A DNA stretch of 64,000 bases from Paludibacter propionicigenes WB4 (GTDB taxonomy: Bacteria; Bacteroidota; Bacteroidia; Bacteroidales; Paludibacteraceae): assembly GCF_000183135.1 (NCBI RefSeq), contig NC_014734.1:2480001-2544000 (forward strand). Reading direction: 5' to 3'. Positions 1 through 9,725 of the stretch are shown piece by piece (the stretch's first letter is position 1; every line of letters begins with the position of its first letter). The notes beneath the pieces are model-generated. The model saw nothing but the letters and a program-made list of their open reading frames with translations, was not told the DNA's origin and made no database searches. A program made the position numbers and the translations under genes.

Positions 1-1450
1 AGAGATAACAAACATTTATAGCCAAACATTCTTTAAAACAAATCAGTATTTTTTGCCTTATTCTACCAGATGGTGTTGAAATCTCCAAAAAAAAATTATT
101 TATATTATCTTGATTATCAGCAAATGTAAGTGGATATTTAGTTATGCTATCTATCTCCAATTCTTCAGGATCACCAAATAATTGCTTTGATTTATTTAAT
201 TGTAAACCAATATTCAATACAAGTTTTTCTTTATTTCCTGACTCGCATTTTAATCGGAATAAAAATATAGAATCTTTTTTGGGTAAGTTTTTAAATATGA
301 CAGTTGAAGCATTAATGTTTTGAAATTTACCAGACGCTAATGGATAATAAAAGTCCAATTGCTGACTCGTATCTTTCACAGGTATTTGAACAATAAAAGA
401 ACAGAAATTTTTAATTTCATTTTCATCTATTATGTTCGGTTGATAAAATTTATCGAAAGGTATAAATGTGGTATACTTATCAATCAATGAATTGTTTTTT
501 GCAATTGCATCTTTATTCTGTTTTAAATTTCCTTTTAATTGTAAAATTTGCAAAATGTTTTTTGGATAATTCTCTGTATAATTTTTAAGCTCTTGTTCTA
601 ACAAGCCATAAGTATTTTTGATGGAGTCAGATTCAACATCTGTAAGAATCGTTATAACAGATTTTCCATTGCAAAAATGAGACTGTGTGGTTGCAATTCT
701 AAATATCTCAGAAACATCAGTTTTCCTATTTTGACGCCAATGTGGATATGATTTTTTTTCAGAATTATTCCTAATCAAGCCGCCGTTTTGATTTCCTAAT
801 GTATCAATATAGTTTTTTAGAATATCTTTTATTCCCCCTTTTATTACACTACTTGTTGGGACACGACTATTATCTTTTAAACCAGTATTTCCATTGTAAA
901 TAAGGACAGTACAGTTTACATTACTATCTTTTTGGCTTAACGATAAAAGCATCTCACATAATAAAACATCTGGTATCTCAAATTGGCTTTTAATAATATT
1001 TTTATACTTAATCAAAATGTTGTTATCTATAAGGCCCTCTCTTTTAATATCTTGAATAAAATGATTTGATAGGGTATCTTTTATTATTGAATCACATAGA
1101 TTTATAGTCGATAATGTCCTGTCTATAATAAAATTATATTTATACTCTTCTGCAATGAGATTGTTTTTGTCAAATCTAATAATTTGTTCAAAATTGCTAT
1201 TAATCCGTTTGATTTGATTAATGGGATAAGATAAAAAATTGTCGTGATTGTACCTATTCAGTAAAATGTTTGTATATGATGAATATAAATATGTAATAGC
1301 CGAAAATATGAAACCAAAAATCCCAAAAACAAATTTGATATAAAAGTTTTTAAAGAAACACCCTGTTATAATCTTATGATATAAGATTATAGTAACACCC
1401 AGAATAACACAAATTAAACAAATTAATATGAGCAATATTTTTTCTGTCAT
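1..1450 (-). CDS. Membrane-anchored protein of the tubulin/actin-like operon (partial, C-terminus outside window)
   Basis: An open frame from the ATG at 1450 runs without a stop to base 1, giving at least 483 residues. The N-terminus has two hydrophobic segments (about residues 5-24 and 39-56), followed by a long soluble part. It starts 5 bp after the stop of the upstream coiled-coil gene, the same tight spacing as the rest of the operon, so it belongs to that system. Two stretches resemble core strands of a von Willebrand A fold: one reading TVLIYNGNTG and, later, SVITILTDVESDS. That assignment is a weak inference; no full MIDAS motif is visible. The real function is unknown. The 3' end and any further operon genes lie to the left of the window. 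Confidence 0.8.
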   Translation of the reverse strand, partial: MTEKILLILICLICVILGVTIILYHKIITGCFFKNFYIKFVFGIFGFIFSAITYLYSSYTNILLNRYNHDNFLSYPINQIKRINSNFEQIIRFDKNNLIAEEYKYNFIIDRTLSTINLCDSIIKDTLSNHFIQDIKREGLIDNNILIKYKNIIKSQFEIPDVLLCEMLLSLSQKDSNVNCTVLIYNGNTGLKDNSRVPTSSVIKGGIKDILKNYIDTLGNQNGGLIRNNSEKKSYPHWRQNRKTDVSEIFRIATTQSHFCNGKSVITILTDVESDSIKNTYGLLEQELKNYTENYPKNILQILQLKGNLKQNKDAIAKNNSLIDKYTTFIPFDKFYQPNIIDENEIKNFCSFIVQIPVKDTSQQLDFYYPLASGKFQNINASTVIFKNLPKKDSIFLFRLKCESGNKEKLVLNIGLQLNKSKQLFGDPEELEIDSITKYPLTFADNQDNINNFFLEISTPSGRIRQKILICFKECLAINVCYL

Positions 1451-1455
1451 TCTTA

Positions 1456-2205
1456 TTATTTCAACAAATTAAAATCAAATAAATATTTCAATGAAACAAT
1501 TATAAAAACGATAAAAGCTATAAAAATAAGCGTACTGGCTAAGAGATGAATAATTTTTCTTTGAAATGGAGTTTCGACATTCTTTTCATATCTCCCATTT
1601 CTCTTTTGATTTTTTATTTTTATTATTCTTCGGACAACATCAATATTTCTCTTAATTTCATCAATAATAAAATCGCTCGCTTTAAAATTATTTTGATTAC
1701 TTTCCTTTTTAAATGAGTCTTCATTTATTTTATTTTCATTACCGTGTTCCCTATATCCCTCTAATTGCTTTTTATACCTTTCCAAAAGCAATTCATATTC
1801 ATAAAATTGCTTTTGGGCGTTTTCTTTTAATTCATCAAACTTTTTCTGTGACCAATTATCATATTCTTCTGCTGAATGTGCTTTTTCTTCATTAGGAACT
1901 TTGTATAATTTCTCAAAATTTTCAATTTCTTTTTTTTCTCGTGGATTAACTCCTTTAAATCTTTCTAATTCATCGTGATAATGCGCTAATAATTTTTGAT
2001 ATTCAATAAGTTGCTGATGCGTATTTGCCTGAAGATTCTCGAATTTTTTTCTATTCCATTCGTCAAATTTTCCTATGGCTTTTGTTTTTTTTAATGTGAT
2101 ATCTTTTGATAAATCTTTTCCATTCTCTGGTAAAGAATCATTCCTCTCAGAAATTTCCTCTGGAACGTCGTCTTTAGGGTCAAATTCAGGTTTTGCCACC
2201 TCCAT
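1456..2205 (-). CDS. Tail-anchored coiled-coil protein with internal duplication
   Basis: 249 residues, very rich in Glu, Lys, Asn and Gln, with a single hydrophobic segment near the C-terminus (about 219-243) and no signal peptide. It is therefore probably a cytoplasmic protein anchored in the inner membrane by its tail. Residues 44-85 and 112-153 are repeats of each other: each begins with an F/Y-D-x-W motif, then KKF-(E/D)-x-L, then a helix of the QxxxYxxLLxxY type, offset by 68 residues. The helices look able to form a coiled coil. It lies 3 bp after the TolQ-like gene and 5 bp before the next gene. No known family is recognised. A structural or adaptor role on the cytoplasmic face of the channel protein is only an inference from context. 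Confidence 0.85.
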   Translation of the reverse strand: MEVAKPEFDPKDDVPEEISERNDSLPENGKDLSKDITLKKTKAIGKFDEWNRKKFENLQANTHQQLIEYQKLLAHYHDELERFKGVNPREKKEIENFEKLYKVPNEEKAHSAEEYDNWSQKKFDELKENAQKQFYEYELLLERYKKQLEGYREHGNENKINEDSFKKESNQNNFKASDFIIDEIKRNIDVVRRIIKIKNQKRNGRYEKNVETPFQRKIIHLLASTLIFIAFIVFIIVSLKYLFDFNLLK

Positions 2206-2208
2206 AGA

Positions 2209-3720
2209 TTAATTTAATGTTTTAGTTAAAAATAGAATAGCCATCACCACAAAAAATAAACCCGACAACGCAATACAACCGCCGATAGCAAAACCTGCAA
2301 TTTTCATCCATTTAGGAGTAGTTGGTATTGGATCAATTCCACCATGATTTACCTTCATTTGCGATAGTTTTTCAATTGATTGAGAAAGTCTATCTAATTT
2401 CCCATTCTGCTCTTTAGTTGCACGTTCCAAATTACCAATACTTGTTTTTACCGCTGTAAGATTTTGGAGTTCAGAAACAAGGATATCAATTGGTTTTGAT
2501 TCTAATACTTTGTTCTGCTTTTCTATAAAATCAATGATATTGGCTTCCTGCTTTAAAAGCTCTTCTCCAAATTGTTTTTGTTGTTCAGTAACCGCATTCT
2601 CTAAAGTATTATGTTGTTCCTCGATTACTCTCTCAAACCTTTCGTTCAAATGAACCGATGATTTGACAAATTCATCCAAATGCAAAGCCGTGTTTGTATT
2701 CAAAGCAGTTAATGAGCGATCAATACCCTCATCAATATTTCCAACTGCTCTTTTTATTGCCCGAATCCTTTCATCGAACTGAGATATTTCCCGTTCAAAA
2801 ACCATATCTAATTTTTGAACAACCGTACTCGTTGCACTTAAATACTGATTAACCTCTCTTAAATGCATACCTAAAGCTCCAACTTCATCAATATAAGAAT
2901 GCATTTTCTCATATACTTGAATATTATACTTAGCTATATCGTTTATCCGGAGATGATTGATAGCGTTTAATACCGATGATATATCTTTATAGGTAGATTG
3001 AACAAAGGCAAATGTTTCCTTTAATTCATGTGTGTTTTTTGAGAAAGTATTATTGAACAAATTCAGGTTCTGCGAAACCTTTTCCATTTCTGCAGCCACT
3101 CCACCATCCGATAACTTTGGTAATAAATTTACCTGAATCCAACCCAAAAAAGAATGCTTATTATTTTCAAGTTCTACTTTACTTTTTCTTGCCATTCCTG
3201 CCCCCCAGGTTGTTAGAAGTATTCCGTTGATACTTGAAATCATTGCCATTGCTACTCCACCAAGCAGTGCCTCAATTCCTTTTGCACCATTACCAGTACT
3301 GCTGCTTAATAAATCAGAAAGACCTCCACTTATCCATAATATACCTACACCAACTAATATTCCCGCCATTGTTCCTACTAATCCTAAATATAGCGGAACA
3401 GGAATCTGAGTTTCAATTTCCTCCTCTTTACTATCGCAATTACGGTCAACAATATCCTTCAACAAATGAAAATCACTTACTGCTCCTTTATTATTAAGCA
3501 GGTAATTATTGATGGAGGACTGTATGATTTTCCAAACAGGATTATCATGTTTGGAATCTATTCGAAACTCTCCTGTGGTATATGTCGTTAGGCTGTAAAA
3601 GTTATTACCTTCCGGAAAAACTGACTTTAATGTCTGAAGTTTCTTTTTAGTATCAACAAATCTTGTTATCTGCCAAATTACAATGCCGACTATGATTATA
3701 AGAATGATTATATAATGCAT
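2209..3720 (-). CDS. TolQ/ExbB/MotA-like channel protein with long coiled coil and C-terminal membrane segment
   Basis: 503 residues. A hydrophobic N-terminal segment (3-17) is followed by two further membrane segments at about 108-130 and 150-175, around a GLVGTMAGILVG motif and a GIEALLGGVAMAM motif. These match the paired helices that line the proton path in TolQ, ExbB and MotA. Residues of roughly 195-450 form a long predicted coiled coil, and a last membrane segment lies at about 475-500. This resembles the architecture of ZorA (a MotA-like protein with a long cytoplasmic tail), but ZorA has no final membrane anchor that I know of, and no ZorB/TolR/MotB partner is seen. It sits 3 bp from both neighbours. 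I infer that it couples ion flow to the tubulin- and actin-like proteins or to the periplasmic parts. Confidence 0.8.
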   Translation of the reverse strand: MHYIIILIIIVGIVIWQITRFVDTKKKLQTLKSVFPEGNNFYSLTTYTTGEFRIDSKHDNPVWKIIQSSINNYLLNNKGAVSDFHLLKDIVDRNCDSKEEEIETQIPVPLYLGLVGTMAGILVGVGILWISGGLSDLLSSSTGNGAKGIEALLGGVAMAMISSINGILLTTWGAGMARKSKVELENNKHSFLGWIQVNLLPKLSDGGVAAEMEKVSQNLNLFNNTFSKNTHELKETFAFVQSTYKDISSVLNAINHLRINDIAKYNIQVYEKMHSYIDEVGALGMHLREVNQYLSATSTVVQKLDMVFEREISQFDERIRAIKRAVGNIDEGIDRSLTALNTNTALHLDEFVKSSVHLNERFERVIEEQHNTLENAVTEQQKQFGEELLKQEANIIDFIEKQNKVLESKPIDILVSELQNLTAVKTSIGNLERATKEQNGKLDRLSQSIEKLSQMKVNHGGIDPIPTTPKWMKIAGFAIGGCIALSGLFFVVMAILFLTKTLN

Positions 3721-3723
3721 GGC

Positions 3724-4887
3724 TTAAGAAATAAATTTAACTTTAGCTTTTTGTGTTACTTTCCAAGTTCCATTTTCTTGTAGCTCAACAATACCTGCCC
3801 CGTCTTTAATATTTTGAATTCCTCTTGCTTCGATGGACGAACCAGAAGTTTCACAAACTTCTTTTATTGAATCTTTATTTGCAATAGCTATTTGTTCATC
3901 ACCACAAAACTCAAAATTAGCGGTTCGACCATTTTCATTAAATAGTTTAAAGAAACAATCACTAGGAATATTTGAAACCGAATAAAAAATTCCATCCTGT
4001 ATCGTTTTCAGATATTTAACAGTATCCTTTTCATTAAGTCTGTTTATTTCAGTCTTAGTTCCAGTCTCAGTCTTCGATTCACCTCCCCGTTTTTCTTCGT
4101 CAATCTGTTTTTTTATTTCTGGCACTAAAACATTTATAATTTGATTCTTATATTCACCTGTAAATAAATCATTCAAATTGTTCTTCAGGGGCTGATCTTC
4201 CAAACTTCTTACTCTATTTAATAAATCCAGGATGTTTCCTGAATGTTTGTTTATCCTGTGATTAATCTCTGATTCTAATTTATTATTCTTCTTAGATATA
4301 TAGCGAAATAATAGGTATGAAATTAAAAATTGAACTAACAATAAAATAGAACATATCCATATCCAATTATACTTTTTGCCATTATCCGGTGGATTTTGAT
4401 TTTTTCCATTATTATTATTAACATCTGGAAATATCTTTATAAGTTCACTTTCTATATTGGCAGAATCATTTATTATGACTCCTGAATATATTCCTTCTCT
4501 GGAAAGTAGATATTGAATAATTTCGATATTGGACTTGCTAATTACTTGATTGAAATTTTTACTTTTGTACCAGTTACTACAAATCTTTGCAGTACTCCCC
4601 CAATTATGATTCCTTAACAATGTATCTAGTTGTACTCCGACCAAAGCACCTTTATATGATTTAACAATCAATTTAGTCTTAATTGTATCTGTGTATGATT
4701 TCTTATCTATATCCGATATATTCTCAGTTGAATCAATCAAATATTCTATATATACTTTTGCATATCTGCAATTCACATAATTAGCTAACGAATCAAAGGT
4801 TAGTTTATCTATTCTTCTATTTTCGGAGAAAACAAAAGAAGAATATGTAAATAAAAAGACCGTAAGAATAAAAATTATCTTTTTCAT
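3724..4887 (-). CDS. Bitopic inner-membrane protein with signal peptide (unknown function)
   Basis: 387 residues. A signal peptide or first membrane segment (about 3-20, ending SSFVFSEN) precedes an extracytoplasmic region of about 150 residues. A strong membrane segment follows at about 175-196 (WIWICSILLLVQFLISYLLF), then a cytoplasmic domain of about 190 residues. The cytoplasmic part has a charged linker rich in Lys, Glu and Thr and a compact C-terminal domain. The start overlaps the end of the actin-like gene by 4 bp (ATGA-type coupling), which implies translational coupling. It could link a periplasmic sensor to the cytoplasmic filament proteins; this is inference. I do not recognise a family. 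Confidence 0.8.
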   Translation of the reverse strand: MKKIIFILTVFLFTYSSFVFSENRRIDKLTFDSLANYVNCRYAKVYIEYLIDSTENISDIDKKSYTDTIKTKLIVKSYKGALVGVQLDTLLRNHNWGSTAKICSNWYKSKNFNQVISKSNIEIIQYLLSREGIYSGVIINDSANIESELIKIFPDVNNNNGKNQNPPDNGKKYNWIWICSILLLVQFLISYLLFRYISKKNNKLESEINHRINKHSGNILDLLNRVRSLEDQPLKNNLNDLFTGEYKNQIINVLVPEIKKQIDEEKRGGESKTETGTKTEINRLNEKDTVKYLKTIQDGIFYSVSNIPSDCFFKLFNENGRTANFEFCGDEQIAIANKDSIKEVCETSGSSIEARGIQNIKDGAGIVELQENGTWKVTQKAKVKFIS

Positions 4888-7800
4888 TGCGCCGTATTTT
4901 CAGAATTAAGTTCACATATTTTACTACTTAAGGCATATAACATCCCATTCAATGGATAAAAGAAAAATGTTTCTTCAATCAAATCATCATCCGAGACTTC
5001 GGACAGTTTTTGCTTTAATCCGTTTTCGGTATAAATAGCTAAATCACGAAAACATTCCGTTTTTGCTGACGAAAAGGAAGCACTGTCTATTCCAAAATTA
5101 TTTTTAAATGAAAAGTCATTATTCAGGTCAAATGTAAACTGAATAAATTTTCGAATCTCTTCAGTTGTTCGGGCAATGTATTGTTGTTGGTCAATATTAC
5201 CATAAGTTTCATTCGAAATAAAAGTACAATTATCCGATCCTTTTAAGACCACTTTTGTAGCAGATATTTGTGTATAATCCTGTGCTATTTGAGATGAAAT
5301 ACCTCCTTTACAGGTGGCTTCTTTTGGTATAGTAGGGCTCTGAATAATTGTTAATCCATCCGAGGGATATTTCTCATTATAGATTTTCTCAAAAATCATT
5401 TTAGTGAAATTCTCCAATAAACGAGTATTGGTAGTGAGAATTTGAATCATTTTTGATCCGTTGCCACTGAAAGTTATATGCCTTGGCATAGGTATATCCT
5501 TAGCTTTCATTAAGTGAACCAAATGATAAATAATTGCAACGTAAAAAAACAGGAACACAATTTTTTGTTTGTCATCAGCCTGTAAAATTCTATTGAAGTC
5601 CAAATCATTTGAAATACTCGCGTCGACAACCTCTTTATTATTTTTCAGGGAGAAAAAGAAAGATGCTAAGTCGCTAGATACATTTTTATGATCCAATCTT
5701 GTATATATCTTCACCAAATCATCCATATTGTTATTTTTCAATATCTTGTCTATTTCTTCTTTGAATTGACGAATAATGCCATTCTGAATTGAACCATTTC
5801 TACTTGTTACGTATCCATCTCCAAAAACAGAATTGGCTGCGAATCGAAATGATGATATGAACTTTACTTCTTTGTTCTTAGCAATAACAATATCGGAAGT
5901 TCCACCGCCTATATCAATAGACACCATGTTGGAGGTATTACCAGCAGATGATTTATAAAATTCATAAGGAGCAACAGACTCGGTTATTGATATAACATTT
6001 TGAACATTTGTTCCAAAATATTTTTTATATGTCTCTTCCCATGCCTTCTTAAATAAATCATAGCGATGTTGTGTCATACTGATCGGATAAAACCAAATGA
6101 TTTTTGTTTTACTTATATCTCCATTATTTAGAATTACTTTATTCCGAAGAATTAAAAATAATGATTCAATATAATTTGTCACCCGCTTTATATTATCCTT
6201 TTCATTCGACCACTTCAGATTTGTGATAATCTTATTGTATTCAGGTTCTGTTTTTCGTTCGTAAGGGAAAGGGATATTTACTTGTGCCATAGGGAATACC
6301 GAACTGTTCCAATCGGTTGTCAAAGCTTCTGATAGAACGGTTCTCATAGGGAGTTTAAATTCTTCCTCCATTCCAAGTGTAGGCGGAAGCATATCATAAT
6401 TAAAGATGTTTCTTCTCATAATATCCACCACCTTAAGTAATAAATGAATTTGCATTTCATCTTTGGTAATGTCAAATGGCTTTGCAGGATTATTGTCCAA
6501 ACTATATTCAATGTGCATATTAGTAGTACCGAAATCAATAGCAAAAGTATATTGTTGCATTCCTCCCTGATGTTTGAACTCAGGTAAAACTATACCTGAT
6601 ATCTCATTATTACAATCAATACGCAGATAATCAAAATTTGATTTTTCAAGAATATAGGTTTTGTATTTATTATATCGGTTGTCCTGTTCATTCCGAACAA
6701 TAAAATCACTTTTTAATGAATTGTTTTGATAATATAATCTGAGACTATATTTTTCCGCATTATCAAAATTTGAGAGCAAGCCCATTCGATAATAGGCTTC
6801 ATTATTCGTTTTAAATTTTATCAACGGGAATTGAGCATATACAAAATCTTCTTCTACCAATCCTCCATCATTATTTTCAATATCCGGTTCAACTGCTTCA
6901 AAGTAGGTACGGCGGTATTCAATATGTTTGTTACCTTTTATGGGTATGCGTAATACTGCTGTGACTCCTCCGGCATTATTTTTCAGTTCGAACATTTTTT
7001 TTCCATCCCTTAATGTGCCTCGCAACTGGTCGGTAGTAAAGAATTGGAAAAATAAATCGGTTAGGGGCAATAAATAACTTTTCCCATCGGCACGATCGAT
7101 ATTGCCATCGAAGAAACTCTCCTTATTGATTTCATAAGGCATACGTACAATGGTATCGGTCAGGAAATCGCTGATGGTTAAATAAGGATATTCATCATCC
7201 ACAATAGGAAGCTTACGGTTTGTCCATAAGGTATTATTGTAGTAGGGCGCTTTGTGTTGCTTTCCCCATTTATCTGTAGTAAATTTTAAATTTTCATACG
7301 TATTACCTGCTTCAACAGGTAATACTAAAGGTTTCTTTTCTCCCTGAAACAAGGTGGATTCAATTTCAAAATCGCTTTGCCAATTAATAAGTTTTGTTTT
7401 TTTGTGGAACGGTTTGCCCAAAATATCCAACTGATCCGCACCTTTCTCTCCAACAGTTATCGGTTCGTACCCGGCAATACTGCTTTCATCCAAATCATCA
7501 ATGATCCTTTTTTGCTCTTCATTGAGGTGTTTGTAATTGCATTCCTTCCCCGTACTGCTAATCAAATAATCTTCTATTTCCCTGAAATGTTTGCCAAAGG
7601 CTTTTATGCCATAAGCCTCTCTGAATGCATAAATATATTTCTGGAATTCAAAATCCCGCTTATATAAAGGTTGATATTCATGATCAAAAGGCCTGTCTTG
7701 TCCAAAGTTAATGTTTTTAGATACGTAACTCAGATCGTTGGCCGAACTGAAGAACAATGTAGCGGGAGAAGTTGCCCCAACAATATTCAGATTGCCCGGA

Positions 7801-8291
7801 CGGTCAGGACCAATATAGTTTAGCAAATAAATCCGTTCTAATTTACCGAAATTATAGGGATCGTCTCCGGTGGCATCCGATTCCAGATAACGTTTTAATG
7901 TTTTTCCCAATACATTATTCACTTTTAAATCCTTTGATCTGTCCCAAACCAAAATTTCGAACTTATCCTTAAAAGTTTCAATATTAAAAAAGATCTGGGC
8001 AATGTCAAACGCATCCGACACCATTTTATGGTAAATGGTTTTTCCATCCAATCCTGCATATCCTCTGCCTCTTGAGTCCCGGTTGGCCATATTTACCACT
8101 TCCCGGAAAGCTGTTTTTATCAGGTCGATACGGGCAAATGGTGAAGGAATAGACGTGATTTCTTTTTTTGCATCTGCTCCGTCGGGATCGGTTATTTCAC
8201 TAATAGCCTGAACTCCGTAAACATTGGCATCCTGCCAATCTACAATATTGGGATTCCCTTGTATATTATATAATCTGAATACTTTCGACAT
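4884..8291 (-). CDS. Large protein with C-terminal actin/Hsp70-like ATPase domain
   Basis: 1135 residues with no signal peptide or membrane segment. From about residue 578 onward it has the actin/Hsp70 ATPase signature: a phosphate-1 motif reading AIDFGTTNMHIEY, a phosphate-2 motif VSIDIGGGTSDIVIA near 787, and an adenosine-like motif ITFSGNGSKMI near 940. The first 575 residues match no fold I recognise and make it about twice the size of ordinary actin-like proteins. Large Hsp70-like proteins of the SrfB type are a possible relative. It sits 2 bp after the tubulin-like gene and overlaps the next gene by 4 bp, so the two nucleotide-dependent proteins are almost certainly made together. A filament-forming or assembly-chaperone role is inferred. 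Confidence 0.85.
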   Translation of the reverse strand: MSKVFRLYNIQGNPNIVDWQDANVYGVQAISEITDPDGADAKKEITSIPSPFARIDLIKTAFREVVNMANRDSRGRGYAGLDGKTIYHKMVSDAFDIAQIFFNIETFKDKFEILVWDRSKDLKVNNVLGKTLKRYLESDATGDDPYNFGKLERIYLLNYIGPDRPGNLNIVGATSPATLFFSSANDLSYVSKNINFGQDRPFDHEYQPLYKRDFEFQKYIYAFREAYGIKAFGKHFREIEDYLISSTGKECNYKHLNEEQKRIIDDLDESSIAGYEPITVGEKGADQLDILGKPFHKKTKLINWQSDFEIESTLFQGEKKPLVLPVEAGNTYENLKFTTDKWGKQHKAPYYNNTLWTNRKLPIVDDEYPYLTISDFLTDTIVRMPYEINKESFFDGNIDRADGKSYLLPLTDLFFQFFTTDQLRGTLRDGKKMFELKNNAGGVTAVLRIPIKGNKHIEYRRTYFEAVEPDIENNDGGLVEEDFVYAQFPLIKFKTNNEAYYRMGLLSNFDNAEKYSLRLYYQNNSLKSDFIVRNEQDNRYNKYKTYILEKSNFDYLRIDCNNEISGIVLPEFKHQGGMQQYTFAIDFGTTNMHIEYSLDNNPAKPFDITKDEMQIHLLLKVVDIMRRNIFNYDMLPPTLGMEEEFKLPMRTVLSEALTTDWNSSVFPMAQVNIPFPYERKTEPEYNKIITNLKWSNEKDNIKRVTNYIESLFLILRNKVILNNGDISKTKIIWFYPISMTQHRYDLFKKAWEETYKKYFGTNVQNVISITESVAPYEFYKSSAGNTSNMVSIDIGGGTSDIVIAKNKEVKFISSFRFAANSVFGDGYVTSRNGSIQNGIIRQFKEEIDKILKNNNMDDLVKIYTRLDHKNVSSDLASFFFSLKNNKEVVDASISNDLDFNRILQADDKQKIVFLFFYVAIIYHLVHLMKAKDIPMPRHITFSGNGSKMIQILTTNTRLLENFTKMIFEKIYNEKYPSDGLTIIQSPTIPKEATCKGGISSQIAQDYTQISATKVVLKGSDNCTFISNETYGNIDQQQYIARTTEEIRKFIQFTFDLNNDFSFKNNFGIDSASFSSAKTECFRDLAIYTENGLKQKLSEVSDDDLIEETFFFYPLNGMLYALSSKICELNSENTAQ

Positions 8292-8293
8292 AA

Positions 8294-9700
8294 CTATATG
8301 ATATTAAATTTGTCTTTTACTAATTGTTCTGTTGCCAAATAAAATAACTCGGTAAGTTGCTGCTCCTTAGCCCCTGATTTACTTTCTCCTTTTTGTCCAT
8401 TCAACCGGTTGGTGTAAAGGTTATAATTAGCATCGATTGTCAATAATTTCTTCTGCGTAATTCCTTTTACAAGGTCAAATACTTTGTCCTTATCTTTACG
8501 TAAATGGAAAGGGGTAAAAGCTCTTTGCTGTCTGGCCATTTCGCCTAACCATGCAAGATATTCAGTTTGGAAATTTTCCAACGTACGGATAAAATCTCCA
8601 TCAAAAAATGTTTTATCCAATTCGCGGTCTTTTGTCCATGGTTGATTGAGATATTGAGATTCTTCATTCTCAGTAAAAAATTTTGAGAATAGAAGAAATT
8701 GGGTCATCGCTTTTCGCAATTTACTTTTACTTATTTTCCCCAGATTATCAAAAATAATTTCTTTTGTATCGGAGTCCAATCCGTATTCTTTATGCACTGC
8801 TTTTTCCGGCTTATTAGTGCTTGCAAAATCTATAATAGCCAGGGCAGAAATCAATTCAATTAAATGTGCATTGTTTTTCTGATTGGTTCCTCCTTCACAA
8901 TTATCATAAGTAGTGCGGGTGTCATCCGCAATATAATAGAGATTGTCTATTGCATTGTTCTTACTAATATTCCGGTTATAATACGCTAAGGCAGATTTTG
9001 CTTTCGAAACAAATGTGGCAGAATCTATCTGACTGTCGTCTTCCTGTTTTACCTGAAAATAAGGTAACACGGTAACAGCTCCGATATGCGCAGGGTTAAC
9101 CAATCCTTTATTTGCCACTTCCTCGCTGGTGCGTAAGGTTTTTAGCAAAAGAGGAAAACCACTTGCCCCTGTCCCTCCGAAAATAGAACTGATAATAAAT
9201 ATTTTATCCTGATCGGTGAATTCATTGGCAAAATTCTGAAATTCATAAGAATCGTCGAACTGGTTTAAAACAACACTTCCCACATTCGGATTCCCTTTGA
9301 AACCAACCGTCATATCCGATGCCAGATTCTTTTGCGAGAACAACATATTAACCAATGCCTGATTCTCGCGGCTCATCCCGCTTACATTCATGTATTCGTC
9401 AAACAATACATCCTGCGTATTACTTAATGGCAAACGAAAGTTAGCCATAGTCTGTTGAATACAGGTTTTGAAAAAGCGATTGGATCTTTTTGTATCAAAA
9501 TTCAGTTTGCTTCGAATCTCACCGTATTTTTTCATTAATTCTACTGTGCGTTCCAAATCACCTGAAGCGGCATCCGGATCTATAATGATCGGGACAATTG
9601 TATCTGCTTTACATTCTACTCCTGAGGCAAGCAACATGGTTAGCGCCCTTAATACTCTGGCTCCTGTACCTCCAATACCAAAAACATATATTTTACTCAT
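8294..9700 (-). CDS. Tubulin/FtsZ-like GTPase (Tubulin_2-like family)
   Basis: 468 residues. The N-terminus reads YVFGIGGTGARVLRAL, the nucleotide-binding loop of tubulin/FtsZ-type Rossmann folds, and the glycine-rich T4 signature appears at 175-180 as GGTGAS within IISSIFGGTGASGFP. The acidic DPD after the third strand is also in place. It is too divergent and too long to be the division protein FtsZ and better fits the tubulin-like family annotated as Tubulin_2, whose members often sit in operons with vWA proteins. It lies between a small membrane protein and the actin-like gene. GTP-dependent assembly is expected from the family, but the T7 catalytic loop could not be placed by eye. Confidence 0.85.
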   Translation of the reverse strand: MSKIYVFGIGGTGARVLRALTMLLASGVECKADTIVPIIIDPDAASGDLERTVELMKKYGEIRSKLNFDTKRSNRFFKTCIQQTMANFRLPLSNTQDVLFDEYMNVSGMSRENQALVNMLFSQKNLASDMTVGFKGNPNVGSVVLNQFDDSYEFQNFANEFTDQDKIFIISSIFGGTGASGFPLLLKTLRTSEEVANKGLVNPAHIGAVTVLPYFQVKQEDDSQIDSATFVSKAKSALAYYNRNISKNNAIDNLYYIADDTRTTYDNCEGGTNQKNNAHLIELISALAIIDFASTNKPEKAVHKEYGLDSDTKEIIFDNLGKISKSKLRKAMTQFLLFSKFFTENEESQYLNQPWTKDRELDKTFFDGDFIRTLENFQTEYLAWLGEMARQQRAFTPFHLRKDKDKVFDLVKGITQKKLLTIDANYNLYTNRLNGQKGESKSGAKEQQLTELFYLATEQLVKDKFNII

Positions 9701-9725
9701 ATTTATATCAATTTAAATTATTCAA

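Noticed and set aside
1438-1450. Apparent frameshift at an A-run near the start of the left-edge gene
   Set aside because: Recounting the bases against the stop of the neighbouring gene shows six A and one continuous frame from the ATG at 1450.
8294-9700. Calling the tubulin-like gene ftsZ
   Set aside because: It has the nucleotide motifs but differs strongly in length and sequence, and it lacks the dcw cluster neighbours.
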